Source of the DNA: Amphibalanus amphitrite
Taxonomy: Eukaryota; Arthropoda; Thecostraca; Balanomorpha; Balanidae
Assembly (NCBI RefSeq): GCF_019059575.1
Contig: NW_024883052.1
Location: forward strand, 1-64,000
Length of the DNA stretch: 64,000 bases
Direction: 5' to 3'
Both the position numbers and the translations under genes were made by a program. Below are positions 26,701 to 39,800 of the stretch, in pieces (positions within the stretch are counted from its first letter, which is position 1; each line of letters starts with the position of its first letter). Under the pieces are notes generated by a model. That model ran no database searches. It had not been told where the DNA came from and saw nothing but the letters and a program-made list of their open reading frames with translations.

Positions 26701-29612
26701 GAGCGTCGCTGTATTATGGGAGTAAAAGAAGACAGAATAATGGGACGCATGTATGGAAAAAAGAACTAGTCTGGTAAGCAAAACAAGCCAATGCGTGGCG
26801 AGAGGAGGAAACAGAGGAAGTAGAGTGAATTAAAAAAGTCGCGAATACTGACATCAAACAACAACCTGTTTTAGGTTTAACGGATCGTTGCAGGGAACAG
26901 CAAAACTTTTTTTAACGAAATTGTTTTATTACACCCATTTTGACTATTCAGTGAGCTATCATAATACAAACATGAGCATGTCAGCAATCAAATACAAAAA
27001 GAAAAGAAAATAAGTAGGTACTGTACCATTTTCATTATCACTTAAGCTTATTCAATCAAAATTCTATGCAGATCGTCACAACTTTGACAATCCTGAGCTC
27101 CCTGTCACTCGATCCAGTAACTATTCCCGGCAAACAAAATAAAGCGAAACCACCCAAGCGAAACGAACTGCAATGTTCGAAAAAGACTGGACTTTGCGGC
27201 GCGCTGATGGCGTAAATCCATCCAATCAGCTGTTTTCCGAGCGGACACGGGAAAGTTGGCTGGTTGAATGGCTGTTTGCTGCGGTTTCAGGACGGGTCAA
27301 TTCGTGAGTAGTACTGATGTACTTAGGTGGGATTTAGAGCGGAACTACTTTTTCGCTGTGCAAAGTGGGAATGCAAAATTGGAGACCAAGTATGGTTCGA
27401 ACTTCAAAATACGGCGCAATTTGCAAAACGATGGCCAGAAAATGCAAGATTTATCAATAAGGGGAGTAAACAATGTAGTGCTAAAGCAGTTTTATCACAT
27501 GAGCGAAGGAATCAAATGAGCCAATCCATCATAATTTAGCGTCCAAGTAAGTCAACCTGTACCACGACGGGCGCACAATCAGTCACCCCACGAGCCCGTG
27601 AACTCTGTGTAAGCGGTCCTCTTCCTATCCAAAACTGGCAGCTCTACAGGATACGCCTGCTGTCTCCCACTTCGGAAAGCCAGTCATGTGGCCATCTTAG
27701 CCACTCCTACCGAAGGTAAACAACGCAGTGTTTGTGGCCGCCCCGTAGTGTAAACCGCCAGCTCTAAGCAAAGTGCCGTCCCAAAATTGAAATAACAAAA
27801 ACACGCTTCCCTCTGTGACAGCCTCTGCATCATAATGGCCGCGCATATTGCAAGTCAGGATGTACGGCTGCACAAGTGACACCAAAAAGAAGTTTGAGGA
27901 CAAAACAGGGTCGAGGTTCGATCAATGAGAGAAGCCGACTAACCTTTATAGACAGCCAATCGAGTACCTAATGAACCTAATGAGTTCCTTATAAGTACCT
28001 ACAAATAAGCCAAGCCTGTTTTTACCACAGCAGTGCTACAGGTGCCAGCCATTTTTCTACAGGTGCATTACGTATATCAGTAACCTTAGCTTATCCCTAC
28101 TACTAAACCACGACTTTCACACCATCAATCGCCAGCATTGATATAGCTATGGCATACAGACACCTATTCAAAGTCCACTACAAGACTGAACCACTCCCTG
28201 GTCAGATTGTTTCCGGCATTATCACCCATTTACATTCCGTAGCGAGTCGTGAAGCGCCAACTATTCATTGACTTGGATTCAGTGGCCGCCTAAATCACGG
28301 CACACCCGCATACAGAACTAGCCACGAATTCGATTACGGGGTGGAGTTAAATTAAAACAGTAGTCATGTAGCAGAAGTTTAAAAGTTCTCAACGCATCAC
28401 AGCGTTCAAAGCTGAACCAAAACTGGTTCAACTGGCTAAAGCTAGTCAAAACCGCTGTTATACCAGCTCAGCAAATAAACCATAAGGATAAGAGTGACAG
28501 TGCATCCCGTCCAGTTTTAACACACATGGATCGATATAAGCAACCATCAGTTAATGATTTTCTCAACATCCCACCAACCATCACAGTGTAGCTTCCTGAC
28601 TCGCTTGTCAGTCTTGGTATAGACGGCGGACCCCATGCCGCACCTATCAGCGATATTGGCGGACATCGCCGTGTTATCGGAACATTACTTCCGTCATCGT
28701 CCTCTCCTCTCTCCCTGGAATCGTTATTATATAGAGGGTAATATGTAGATTAGGCAGCGGTATGTATTCAGGGTATATATTAGTGTCAGGAAGCGCGTAC
28801 CCTAAGAGAAACCATGAGAACACCCTTCCAGTCAGATTGGTTTGTGATCCATGATATGTCCACTGTCAGAATAGCATGAAAAACTTGTAGAATCTCTAGT
28901 AGAAAACTGAAAACAAGCACAGCATGTCGCTACAAAATGATTCAATGACTTTTGATCTGCGAAATAAATAGGCAAACAGAAAGACAAAATAAAAGAAGAT
29001 TTTCCTACACATTTTCGCGCACATTTTCGCATTCCTGTGCCGGTCTGCAGGGCCGCGTGTCGACGCATTGCCTCTTGATATACCGATCACTTCCGGCGGA
29101 AATACCGGTCACTTCCGGCGGAACCCCATCATTTCCGGTCCGACGGGTTGTTATTGTTTTCCGATGCGATTATCGGCGGGCGGGAGGGAGGAGACACCAC
29201 CGATGTGACACGATCCTACACGTAGAGCGTGGATAATAATAATGAGGAGAAGACGGTCCAATAAAGGTCGGATGAAGCTAGTTGTCTGCCTCTAAGAAGG
29301 GACAAATCCGTGCTCTGGCGCACAAACGACCTATTGTCGAAGGGGACATACCCAGCAGAACACATCTAGCTGATGGAAGCAAGAGATGACATTATAATCA
29401 TCCTTTTGTTCCCTATTAGGACAGTAGTTCCGCATAACATCATTAGAACATCTGTGCTCGACATTCTAAGAGATCCTAGTTTTAATAATAGCAAATCAAT
29501 GAAGATTTTCTATCTGCGCCGAGCAGCTTGTAACCATAGCTGTAGCTTTGACACATTTATAGCACAACTGTGGTTATGGATGCAACACAGAAAACGCAGC
29601 GGAAAACGACCT

Positions 29613-29832
29613 GGGCCTCGTTTCATAAAGCGAGTCCGCAACTTACGCCGGTTTTTGGGCTTGTATTGCAAGCGCATGTGAAGCGACAAATTTATTCCCC
29701 CTTATCCCTTCTGTTCTTGCTTGCAAGATAAATAAATTCAACGATTCAAACCATCGCCATCGCTTCACATGGATTTACAATACAAGACCAAAAACCGGCG
29801 AAGTTACGGACTCGTTTTATGAAACGAGGCCC
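29613..29832. mobile_element. 220-bp inverted-repeat MITE
   Basis: The ends GGGCCTCGTTTCATAAAGCG and CGTTTTATGAAACGAGGCCC are inverted, and inversion continues through the CGCCGGTTTTTGG and CATGTGAAGCGA blocks, leaving only a short AT-rich centre. No target duplication is certain. Confidence 0.7.
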
Positions 29833-31924
29833 TGGCAGACACTGTCGTCGACACGCGAGACACTTTTCAACGAGAAGAGGATTCCATTCAAAAGTCCCCG
29901 AAACTCCGCCGGCCAACTTTGACAGCTGTCGTCGATCCTTCAGACACATCAAACACAGATGTTTCACCAGAACTGCTCCTGTTCAATAATCCTCCTTGTG
30001 TGACACGGACAGTCACCGGGGCGGGGTGATTTCAGTTGCAGAATGGGATACTTTTGAACACCTATAAAGTCCTCAGTTTAGCTTCCCGTATGAGGTCTGG
30101 GAACTAGACGGATGTGATTTTTAACTTTTCCACTGTTATGAAATATAATTGAGATAGAAGATTCCTTGCGGAAATCAGTCGCAAAGGTTCAAGTCACAGC
30201 ACAATTCCCTGCTTTTAATACTGAGATGCAAAATGCTATCAATTCAATACCCAAGAGTTATTCTCCAAAATAGCTAGACTTCATCGCAAAAAGTTCAACA
30301 TTGAGGACACCGCCGGACCCCCCCCCCCTCCCCCGGACGACAGCTGACAGCGTGGATACCTGTCATTGCTCCGGGTCATTCCGGGTGCAGAAACTTGGCA
30401 AAGTTGCCAGCTGAGGTCAGCTCTGAGGATACCTGTCCCGGCCAGACCCACCAGAAGCCAGACGAACCGCCTCAGACTGGCGAGGTGGAGAGTAGAGACA
30501 CTTTATAGGCGGGATGGGGACCAGGGGCCAAAATACTTGCCAAAGTAAACTGCAATTTCCTTATATTCTCTTGCACCGTGAAAGCCCTAAAAAAATGTTG
30601 TGATCATTTACCTAGAATTTCACCTGGCAGTTATAGGGAGTATAGGTTGGCGTTAGGAGCTGGTGCAAGACCAGTTACCAGCGTAGGTCAATTAAGCCCA
30701 AAAATAGTTATCCAATTCTACCTAGATAGGTATTTTGTTGTCAGAGGCCTCAGCGGACAGGCGACCGCAGGTCGGGGGGGGGGGGGGGCAAGACTCCCGG
30801 GACATCGTACCTCGGGAGAGAGAGAGTACGGAATTTGGAGGAGGAATTTGGAGGAGGAATTTGGAGGAGGAATGTGTAGCGTCGTGTCTGCCGCGGTCAT
30901 CTGATCCTGGCGACGGTCGTCGGCTGTCGCCCGCGACAAAAGCTGGTCGTTCAGAGGACAACGGTCAGCGCGGTAGCCCAGTGAAGTCCCAGTGAAGTCG
31001 GCTACATGTACCGACAAATGTCGCCGTTTGCAGGCCGACGAGCATGGGCTAGGACGTAATCGAGCAAAAAATATGCCTTCATGAAAGAGCAGAATTTTGT
31101 TGGACATTTTTGCTCTTTTACAGATGTCAGGACTCCCACTCTGGTCTCGCTGATGATATAAGCGGTTGGGCACACCGGTCGCCTAAACAAAAGCGCCACC
31201 AAGGGACAAACGGCACCATTTACATCAAAATGGCCCCGACACAGGACGTTGTTACGATCCAGCCGTGAAGCCGGCGCTAAGTCACGCCGTGGTGGTTTCA
31301 TAAAGGTGTCTGCAAAGGCCGCATAATGCGCCAAAAGACCGGCGAAGGCAGTTTGTTTACAGCTAGAGCCGAGTTAAAGCCTTGCCGCGGCCGCTAAATT
31401 GGTTTTCAGTGCTGAGCGTGGATCCGGATACAGTTTACCGAGGTAGATGAGTAGGTATAAACAAATGCAGTGAAGGAGAAAACCGTAAGCTTTCTAGCAG
31501 CTGAAGACAAGCTGATCGTCCCTGAGCAAATGAAAACGTGCCAGCAGCTTATTGGCAACGTAAGCATCAATAACTGTGTTCAGGAGAGTTCAGGTTTCTA
31601 GTTCCTATGTTCGTGGTTAAAGATCCACGAAGTCAGCTCTTCTACGTAACAGTTGCAGCTCGTCATCAAACGCCCATCGAGTGATGCCCATCGAGTGATA
31701 ACGAATACCTCCACTGGAATGACAAATCGGGATCAATAAAGGCAAAACACCAAGGAATAAGGAACGGGGAGCGATTGGGTATCACGTAAAATATCAGTTT
31801 TTCTCATGTGATGCAGTTTACTGGTCCGTGCTTTTATCTTATGAAATGTATCCTATCTTATGTAAGTAGCACCGTTCTGTTGGTACGCTGTATCAGTCAG
31901 TTCGTTACGGCCGCGCGTACTCAC

Positions 31925-31984
31925 CAATATTGGGGTGTTGGAGCTTCCGGCATATCCTGCCCTCGCGCTCCAACTTTTGAAAGT
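31925..31984 (-). CDS. CaMKII: CaMKII coding exon 3 (helix C)
   Basis: This 60-nt exon encodes FQKLEREGRICRKLQHPNI, completing Asp53 at its first bases and opening Val73 at its end. The acceptor is GTTTTCAG and the donor GTGAGTAC. It covers helix C, including the Glu that pairs with the ATP-binding Lys, and the HPNIV strand. Intron 2 before it is only about 0.9 kb, the shortest in the window. Confidence 0.96.
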
Positions 31985-32924
31985 CTGAAAACACAAACAA
32001 CACGTGCAGTCAGCATCGATACGTCCCGTGACTTAAAAAATCGTGTGACAAGTTCGTGAAGCACGCCGCAATTCACGTACATCCGCTGCTAAGGAGACGT
32101 CCTAGCCCATCATAAAGGATATTTAAAACTGAGAAGCAAACAAGGGTGCAGAGTAGAAACTCAAAATTGCGGTGAAGTATTGTATGGATGATTATACTAA
32201 CTTGAAGCAATACAAAGGTTGCAGTGATTCAATTGCTAGTGATTCGATTATAAAACAGGATTTGGAGTAGCAGGACTGATAAAAGAAATTGCATTTCCTG
32301 AATCAAACAGCACAGTTAATGTTGGAACAAATCCTAACTTGAACCAAGCAGCACACCGGCTTTTCCATCTCCCAGCACACGACTTCGAATGCCTGAAAAG
32401 TTCCGTAAATATAACCCACCAGACTTAAGAAGCTCAAAAGATTGCCCGCCTTCGCTTCCAACTATTTATACACCTTGGTCCCAAAGCTACTCAGCCTCCA
32501 TCTCAAACTATATTTATAGAGCTGCGAAGGCGTTCCGAAGCCCTAGAAGCTAAACAGTTCTTGAAATAGATACGTAAGTTATATGTGGCTTAGCAACGCA
32601 AAGTGATATTTGTAGCAGAATATCAAATGCTGAACCTGCCAGAAAGCCTGGCACAAAAACGTGAGAGAGCGCAGCACGCTTCTCCCGGTAAGACTGGACC
32701 TCTCGCAATATACTACAACACTGCATTAACGTGAGACAGAGCGAAACCCAGATTACGAAAGGTTGCAAACCAAAATAAAAAGGATTGTTGCAGAGGAAAA
32801 GCTTCAAATGTTTAAACTGCATTCTACCTCAACAGTTAAATACGGACACAAATTGCAATGTTGAAAGCTAGATAGAGGTGCAGGGACGTCGCTTTGGGCA
32901 GGCTCATTAGGCCGACGGACTCAC
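31985..32924 (-). other. CaMKII intron 2
   Basis: 940 bp with no supported internal feature. Confidence 0.85.
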
Positions 32925-33019
32925 CTCGTGCCGTCAACTTCTTGGTGTTGATGATTTTGGCAGCGAACTCCAGACCAGTGGATTTCTGCACACATCGCCG
33001 CACAATTGAGAAAGCACCT
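32925..33019 (-). CDS. CaMKII: CaMKII coding exon 2 (glycine loop and ATP-binding Lys)
   Basis: The acceptor is TTCACAG and the donor GTGAGTCC. The exon encodes [20 protein letters not shown], then [11 protein letters not shown] and the first base of Asp53. It holds the second half of the glycine-rich loop and Lys42 in the AAK motif, which contacts ATP phosphates in kinases. The length of 95 nt gives exact phase agreement with the exons on both sides. It is also in phase (2) with the alternative start exon at 44147-44292. Confidence 0.96.
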
Positions 33020-35048
33020 CTGTGAAGGGATAGAAAAACAAGGTAAGTCTCTGCGAAAAGTCATTAGGCGGATGACGGTTCAGTGATACCCGCACTTCTG
33101 GCTGGAAAAGGGAAAAGCGAAAAGAGAAGAACACAGAAAACATATAAATGAAGATGGAAAAAGGAAAGGTGAAAGCAAGCAGACCGGAAAAGAAGAGATG
33201 AGACAACTTAAATGGCATACCAAAGTAGTAAATAAATCTAAGGATGTCTTTCAGCAGCACACAGGTGTAAGATGGTATTAGCAGTTCAAAAACCTACTAA
33301 AGGTGGCAGCTGATACTTCCACCACTTTGGGAACTTCACTTCTCCATTTCACATCGAAGCCATACGTAATCGTCTTTCTCACACCATTTTCCATCGTGCA
33401 TTGCGTTCTTTACATAAACTGGCAGAGGTTGTGGCAGCTGGGCACGTTCCGCTGATTTCAGCCACAAACTCTAATAGCGCACGCCGCATACGCTACCGGC
33501 ACTGCATAGTGGGAAGAAAATGCGTGTTTATTTTCACAGCCAACACGGAAGCCGCCAGCTGAGGGTGCATTTCTCACAGCTAAGGCCTAAGGGTAGGCCT
33601 AAGTGGTTACTGTGCACATGTGGTTTCGTTGGCTATGTAGCTTGTTTTAGTGTAGCATCATATCTTCCCCTGATTGGCGCATTGCGTGGGATTGTATGAC
33701 ATCCTACATTGTCGTATTCTTTTAGCATTATGAAGTGTCAAATTTAGACACCAATTTAGTGTCAATTTAGACAAATTTAGCAGTGTACGATCTAAATTCT
33801 ACGATCGTAGAATGTCTTATCGTAACGCATGTCCTAAGCCATGTCAAATAACAAGGAATCCGCAAGTCGCGCCGAGATGGTCCGAAAGGAGCCCGGCCAG
33901 GTCGGTCACATGGGTCCCGTCCGGGCGCGTTGCCAGCGTGGCTAGGAGAGGGCCCGCCCGCCACCACCACCACCACCGCCACCGACTGCCTCGTCGCCGG
34001 CGGCAAAGGTCAAAGGTGACGCGTCTGAGGGCGGCGCCGTCCGTGGCGCAGTGCAGGCGAGGAGCGGCGCGGCCGGCCGTCCCGAGAGACCCGTGGCCCG
34101 AGCGCGGCTAGCCAGGGGGCGAGCGGAGCTGCTCGCACGGAGAAAGTGAACCAGGGTGGTGTGGGAGGGATGTGGGAAGGTGGGAAGGTGGGAGTATGGG
34201 CCGTGCCAAAAGCAGGGTCGGGCGATTGATACGAATAACGGTCAGGTCCAACGGGAGATCAGCTGATTGATGTTTGGTTTGGTTTGGTTTGAGTTAGGTA
34301 TTGCAGGTGTGTTCAGGGTGGGGAGGTTTGCACGCTAACATTAGAGATTCGCCGCGACCCCAAAAGCTATTTCAGTCGCATCGTAAACGGAAGGATTGGT
34401 GAAAACACACACAAGCATGAAGGCTAACACAAGAGTAACACAAAATACCGTAGCTACGCCTGAAGGCACAGCCCAGAATAAAAACGTGACATAACCCAAT
34501 ACTCCTCAGCCCCCTCCCTTATTGGATGAGCGCCAACACATACCTACAAAACTGGCCAGCCACGTGAGCATAACTAAGTCAATTACGAAAAGGACGCCGT
34601 ACAGCACAAACCTAGCACTTACTGTTGCGATGCGCGACACTGCTAATTGCAATTTGGGGATGGGTAATCGCATTTGGCCGACAATTGCATTTGCTGGGTG
34701 TAGGCCAGCGGGCAGCAGGCTGATACACAAACCAGACATAATTCAACAGATGGCAAACAGCGATAGGCAAAAACACAGCAAAGGGCAACTCGTGGACAAC
34801 AGACAACAAACAGAACACAATAGTCGACAAACAGCACATATGAAGACAACATTTGCTAGACAGCAGGCATAACAAATTATCTAATAACCGATAAAAATGC
34901 ATGACACTGTAAACAGCACACAATGGTGGATAAAGATGACACGAAGTGCACAGTTACACACTCCAAGACATCAGCAGTCGCAGGCAATGACCATCATACT
35001 CAGCCATCAGACAGTGGACAGCAGACACCAGACATCAACCTGCAGTCA

Positions 35049-35098
35049 CCAGACAGACCCCACCAGACATCAGACAGACCCCACCAGACATCAGACAG
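35049..35098 (+). repeat. Short tandem repeat, 22-bp unit
   Basis: CAGACAGACCCCACCAGACAT repeats twice and then partially, within a CAGACA-rich segment from 34990. Confidence 0.8.
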
Positions 35099-35627
35099 CC
35101 GCCATCAGAAGCCATCATCACACATCCGCCACACCCCGCTGCGCAGAGCCCACTTGCACCGCGCTCATATCACTCTAACGAGCCTGTCCCGCGGCAAAAA
35201 TACCACCCACCCCCGGGGCTAGTCGGTCAGGCGTGTCACCAGGCTCGCGACACGCATCCGGGGCAGCGGAGCAGACGACAGAAAAAACAGCGGCACTCGC
35301 CCCCAGGGCAGCCGGCTAGAGCCGCCTACCAGATCAATATCCAGTGTCATCTTTCGCAGAGCGCTCAATGATGGTCCCAGTGCAAGGTACAAGTGTGTGT
35401 TGCTATGGCAACGGTCGGTAGTGATCAATAAACAGACAGCTGATACTGTGCTGGTTCGAGATACAGAAACGCGGAGGAAAATAATCAAAGTATCTGAAGA
35501 GCATACGGATGAAAATGGCTCAATATAAAAGCGCCCGTTCCTGTGTTTCGGTGCGAATGCGTGCTAACAAATGCATAATGTACGTGTATTGGTGTCCTAA
35601 TGTCTTCCGGCTCGGTATAGTGGAAAT

Positions 35628-36124
35628 CAGGGATGCGGGGTCGTGGTAGCGATTTCCGACTCCGACTCCGGGCTCCTGGTCGGCTCCGACTCCGACTCCG
35701 GGTCTGATGCGAAATACGACGCAATCATTAGCATTACAAACCATTGCGAAACCGAAGCGTCCGGCGTCCGTTGCATTCAGCGTCGGCGGCGACCGGAAGT
35801 TTTCCAAGGTCTTCTGATTTTCCAAACGTAAACAAACTAGCAGACAGCTGATGGCCTTGAAAGTACGCGGCTATAAAATTATAATATAAAGGCTAGCAGT
35901 TGTTATTGTTGAAACAAAACAAAACATTTCCGAAATTAATTTCCAGAAAATTTATTTCTAGATATAAGTTTATTTCCAGCAAGCAACGCCACAAATTTTA
36001 ATAAGCTTCCCGGAGTCGGAGTCAAGGCAGCCTGGTCGACTCCGACTCCGACTCCGACTCCGAGCTCGCTACCACAACTCCGGGCGACTCCGACTCCGAC
36101 TCCGACTCCGACTCCGCATCCCTG
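35628..36124. mobile_element. hAT-like element with GACTCC-repeat ends, 497 bp
   Basis: Ends CAGGGATGCGGGGTCG and CGACTCCGCATCCCTG are inverted and flanked by an exact 8-bp duplication GTGGAAAT (35620-35627 and 36125-36132). Subterminal runs of CCGACT / CTCCGA hexamers are present on both sides. Non-autonomous. Confidence 0.9.
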
Positions 36125-36319
36125 GTGGAAATAATAGTACCAGTAAAATGCAAAATGGTGAACTAAAAGCACATGTATCGAGTGAAGATCGGTCAATTCT
36201 GCTGATGATGGTCGTATCAGTCCAAATTGCCTTAAATACCTGATGCCTTAAACTGCCTGATGAGAAGAACGCAATAGTTTTTTTTTTAATCTAAAGAAAC
36301 TTATTAGGGCAAGACCCCC

Positions 36320-36380
36320 CTTACAATTGATGTTTCAAACTTGCTAAGGGCTTACAATTGATGTTTCAAACTTGCTAAGG
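36320..36380 (+). repeat. Perfect 30-bp tandem duplication
   Basis: CTTACAATTGATGTTTCAAA and the next 10 bp occur at 36320-36349 and again, identical, at 36351-36380. Perfect identity suggests a recent event. Confidence 0.9.
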
Positions 36381-36748
36381 CCGCCATTCAGGGGTAATGA
36401 TAATTGGCATTGTGGTAACTTTTATAAAGTCTGTAGAAAGAGGTTGGGAGATTGTGAGTGTACTGCAAAAGTTATTATTAGGGAGAAAATGGGTGGCCTG
36501 GCCATGCGTCTCAAGCAATTAGCAAATGGGCACCAGAATCTCATGTGGTTCAAAACTGCCGCAGACGGCTACTGAAGCACATATCATTCTCTACCATCGC
36601 TAGGCTCTGCTGTTATTTACAGTGCCACTATTGGCAATACTGGCAAAGAACAATGTTTGCTATTGGCTAGTTGTCATGCCACTTTTCACCCTTCGCCAGC
36701 AGCACATCATGTTTCACGATAGTCGCCTGGTCATCACATAAACACCAA

Positions 36749-36800
36749 ACACCTTATCACCATGACCGCTCCAAGGTCCCGGGTTCAAATCCCAGCCACT
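36749..36800 (+). other. tRNA-like B box, possible SINE relic
   Basis: GGTTCAAATCC (36783-36793) followed by CAGCCACTCCCC matches a polymerase III B box and part of a T arm. No convincing A box or cloverleaf was found upstream, so it is not called as a tRNA. Confidence 0.25.
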
Positions 36801-39800
36801 CCCCAGCCGCCCTCCACCCACCACTCCCATGCTTCCTTCCTCTCTATCATCCAAAACACCGCAAATTAACCACCCATCATACTCGATCAAATACCAATTC
36901 AATATGAACTTCAAAGCAGCCGACGGTGCACATTGCAAAAGCTATTGCATTGGCGGCTGCCTCGTAACAAGCTCGTACCAATAACTCCTCTCAGTCGGTT
37001 TCACCTAGTAAATTAACTAGCCGTGATCGTTCGCCAGCAAACAGCCTCGTACATCAGTGGTATCAAGGCAAGCAGGCAGCGGTCTGGGTCGTGATGGTTT
37101 GCGCCATAGGTTTGCACCGCAAATGGGGACCATGCTCAAGAATGATGGTTTCGATGGGAAAGGTGATGTGAGTTTAATGTGACTCTGGCTGGAGTCTGGA
37201 AAGAGTTTGGTGGTAGCTTGGTTGAGTTTGTTCAGAAATCGGTCGCAAATTGGGTCATTTTGATGGAAACTCGGTGTGCGTTCATTGGGAATTTAGAGGG
37301 GATTATGTAGATTCGACAATAATTCGGTTGGAACTTAGGTATCAGCTTGACAGAGCATCGTTGTGAGTTTACTGAGAGTTTGGTGGATGTGACATGGAAA
37401 CTCGCATAATTAATAAGCTCGAGAATGTCGATAACACCCAAGAGATTCACCGCGAGGGTTCGGACCCCACAACATCCATTGACACTTCCGAAATTTGAAT
37501 AGAAATCCGGACCCGGTGCATTTGACAGCCGTCACGAGATAGGGTCACGATCTGACAGTTCGTGACCGTTAGACGTCTCTCCGTGACCGTTCACGAGGCG
37601 CTGCATCGTTCAACTGCCATCTGACACCGTGCAGAATACAATGGAGGGGATATGTGCGCGCGGCATGAGCTAGTTGCTCAAGTGCCGCTTTAGGTCGTGG
37701 CGACCCCCACCAAACACGATTTGGCAGCACTGTAATGGCGCCTGCTGGGCGTGAAGTTTTCCCTTCACCATAGGGTTTACACACAAATTGGTCAAAGTTT
37801 GAGCCAGGATATACTAGTCTAAAAATGCAAAAAACGAACAAATTTTGGCATCAATAGATTCAGCATTTCATCGTGTGCCTCAAACCGTCCATCATTTGGC
37901 CTCAAAGGAGGTAAAAATTGTTCAAAATCGAAGTTGAAAAGATGCTTTCTGAGCACATAATCTGGTAGCAATCACGTGACCTGCTATAAGCAGCTTATCG
38001 ATAATTTACAAACATAATTATTAATATCTGCTTTAAACAACATTAATCATACATTTTGAGCTTTCAGTACTTTAAATAAGGTCAAAACATCGCAAAACAC
38101 AAAAGTTAATACAATAGTCACGTGGGTGTCAGGAAATGTCACAGGTGCGTCAAATTTGTGACTGGGGCTTTACTTTCAAACATCGGATCTACCTGTTTCT
38201 TATAGGTATCTTGGGTCGTGGCGCACGCAAATGTCATGAAGCTTAATCAACTTCTCTACGCAGGTACAGGCCGTTGTCATAAAGATGAATCGATTGTTCT
38301 ACGCAAGTAGGAGGTGAATAGTGTGAGTTCTGCATAGCATGCAATAAAAATAACGTTTACTCCAGTCTGAATGGCACAGCTAAAACAGTGTGCACCATGT
38401 GCGTTGTACTTCTACGCAATTAACAACCACCAGGATGTTGCTACTTCGTTGATAATGGCGAAAGAAGTACTCCTAGCGTGACCTAGCAACTAACCCACAG
38501 ACGTCAAAGGAAGCGAAAGCGAGAGTGAGCGCCCACGGCCAGGGAATGGCACATCCCACAGTTGCAACACCTTCCATCACGACATAGCTAACCCCCGTAC
38601 TCCGTGCAGGTTGCGTTCCCAGCGCTTCAGCAGCGAGCCGCACGCTGCTTCAGGGTGGTGGCGGCAGTTCGTTCAACGTTCACAAAGGGGAAATGCCACA
38701 AAGCATCTTGCTAGGATCAATGTTTGCGCGATGTTTTTCTAAGCCGAAAGACCGTATGTGAGAACTACAAATACTCCAATTTGCAGCCACCACGGAAATA
38801 GCATCTTCGAGTCACTACGGTGATTCCCCGATTTGCAATTCATACCCTGATATGCAAAAACGGTCCCGGGTACGAAGAACACAATGCAAGAAGTATCATC
38901 TCAGACACTGGACCGGTTTATCGCCTGTCTGCAAACCGGCCCTTTGGCCTTGGCTGACGTAATGGTTTTGTTCGCCCCGTACTGTTTGGTCTGAGGCGAC
39001 AGAGGCGTGCCGCCTGCTTTGATACGGGTGGGGAAGGGCTAGGTACGGTTTGGTCGAGTTGGGTTGGGTTGGGCTGGCTGTGGCATGGGATGGTTTAGAA
39101 TGGATCAAACTGCCAGGAGCTGCGTTGGGCTGAGCTGGGCTGACAAAATACGGCCAAGTGTACGCGGAAGGTTGTCCTTTCTGTGGAAAACGTAAGTCAA
39201 TCCCGGTTTATCCACAAAACACGGCAGCGCGTCGTCGCGTGACTGAATGTAGCCACTCCATGGGCCTATGGCGTGCGTTGAGACCGCGTCGCCGAGTCGC
39301 GCCCATAAGCCGTTGATAAGCTGAGTGTGGACGTCACCCGTTACACTGCTACTGCAGCCAGACGGCGTCTTCCAGGTACTGGCACGGACAGCGCAGGGCG
39401 CCGGCATATAAATCAACTGCAAACTGGTCTATCATATTATAGCAAATAAGGTAGGACGTAACGAGCTGGTCATGAAAACCATGAGGTCCATAGGCTGCAC
39501 AAGCACTAAATTAACCAGTTTTCAGCTCAAACGCAGCGGACACAAGGCATCCTAGCACGATATTTGACAGCATTGTCTAGGAGTTCAATTATGTTCCGAT
39601 CGAGCTCCGAAGACCACAGTCGCAGTTCCGATTGCAAAACTAATAACCGGAAGTCAACAGTGTCGCCACCTCGCCAATCAACCCCGCCAAGGATGCCCGC
39701 CGCGTTGCCGTTTCTCTAAACAGATTTCGCCCCGAGCGCCGTGAATGGGTTATGTTTACTCCGCCACCAAACACGTACGGGAGAGGTTAGCACAGCTGCA

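Noticed and set aside
31002-31334. 110-residue minus-strand frame
   Set aside because: No recognised domain or splice context, and it lies within CaMKII intron 3. It reads like chance or old repeat sequence.
33812-34111. Frame in the CpG-rich block with a His-repeat stretch
   Set aside because: Arises from (CCA)n and GC-rich DNA. The block may be regulatory but the frame has no protein signature.
36749-36800. tRNA gene
   Set aside because: Only a B-box-like motif is present; no A box, acceptor pairing or cloverleaf could be drawn.
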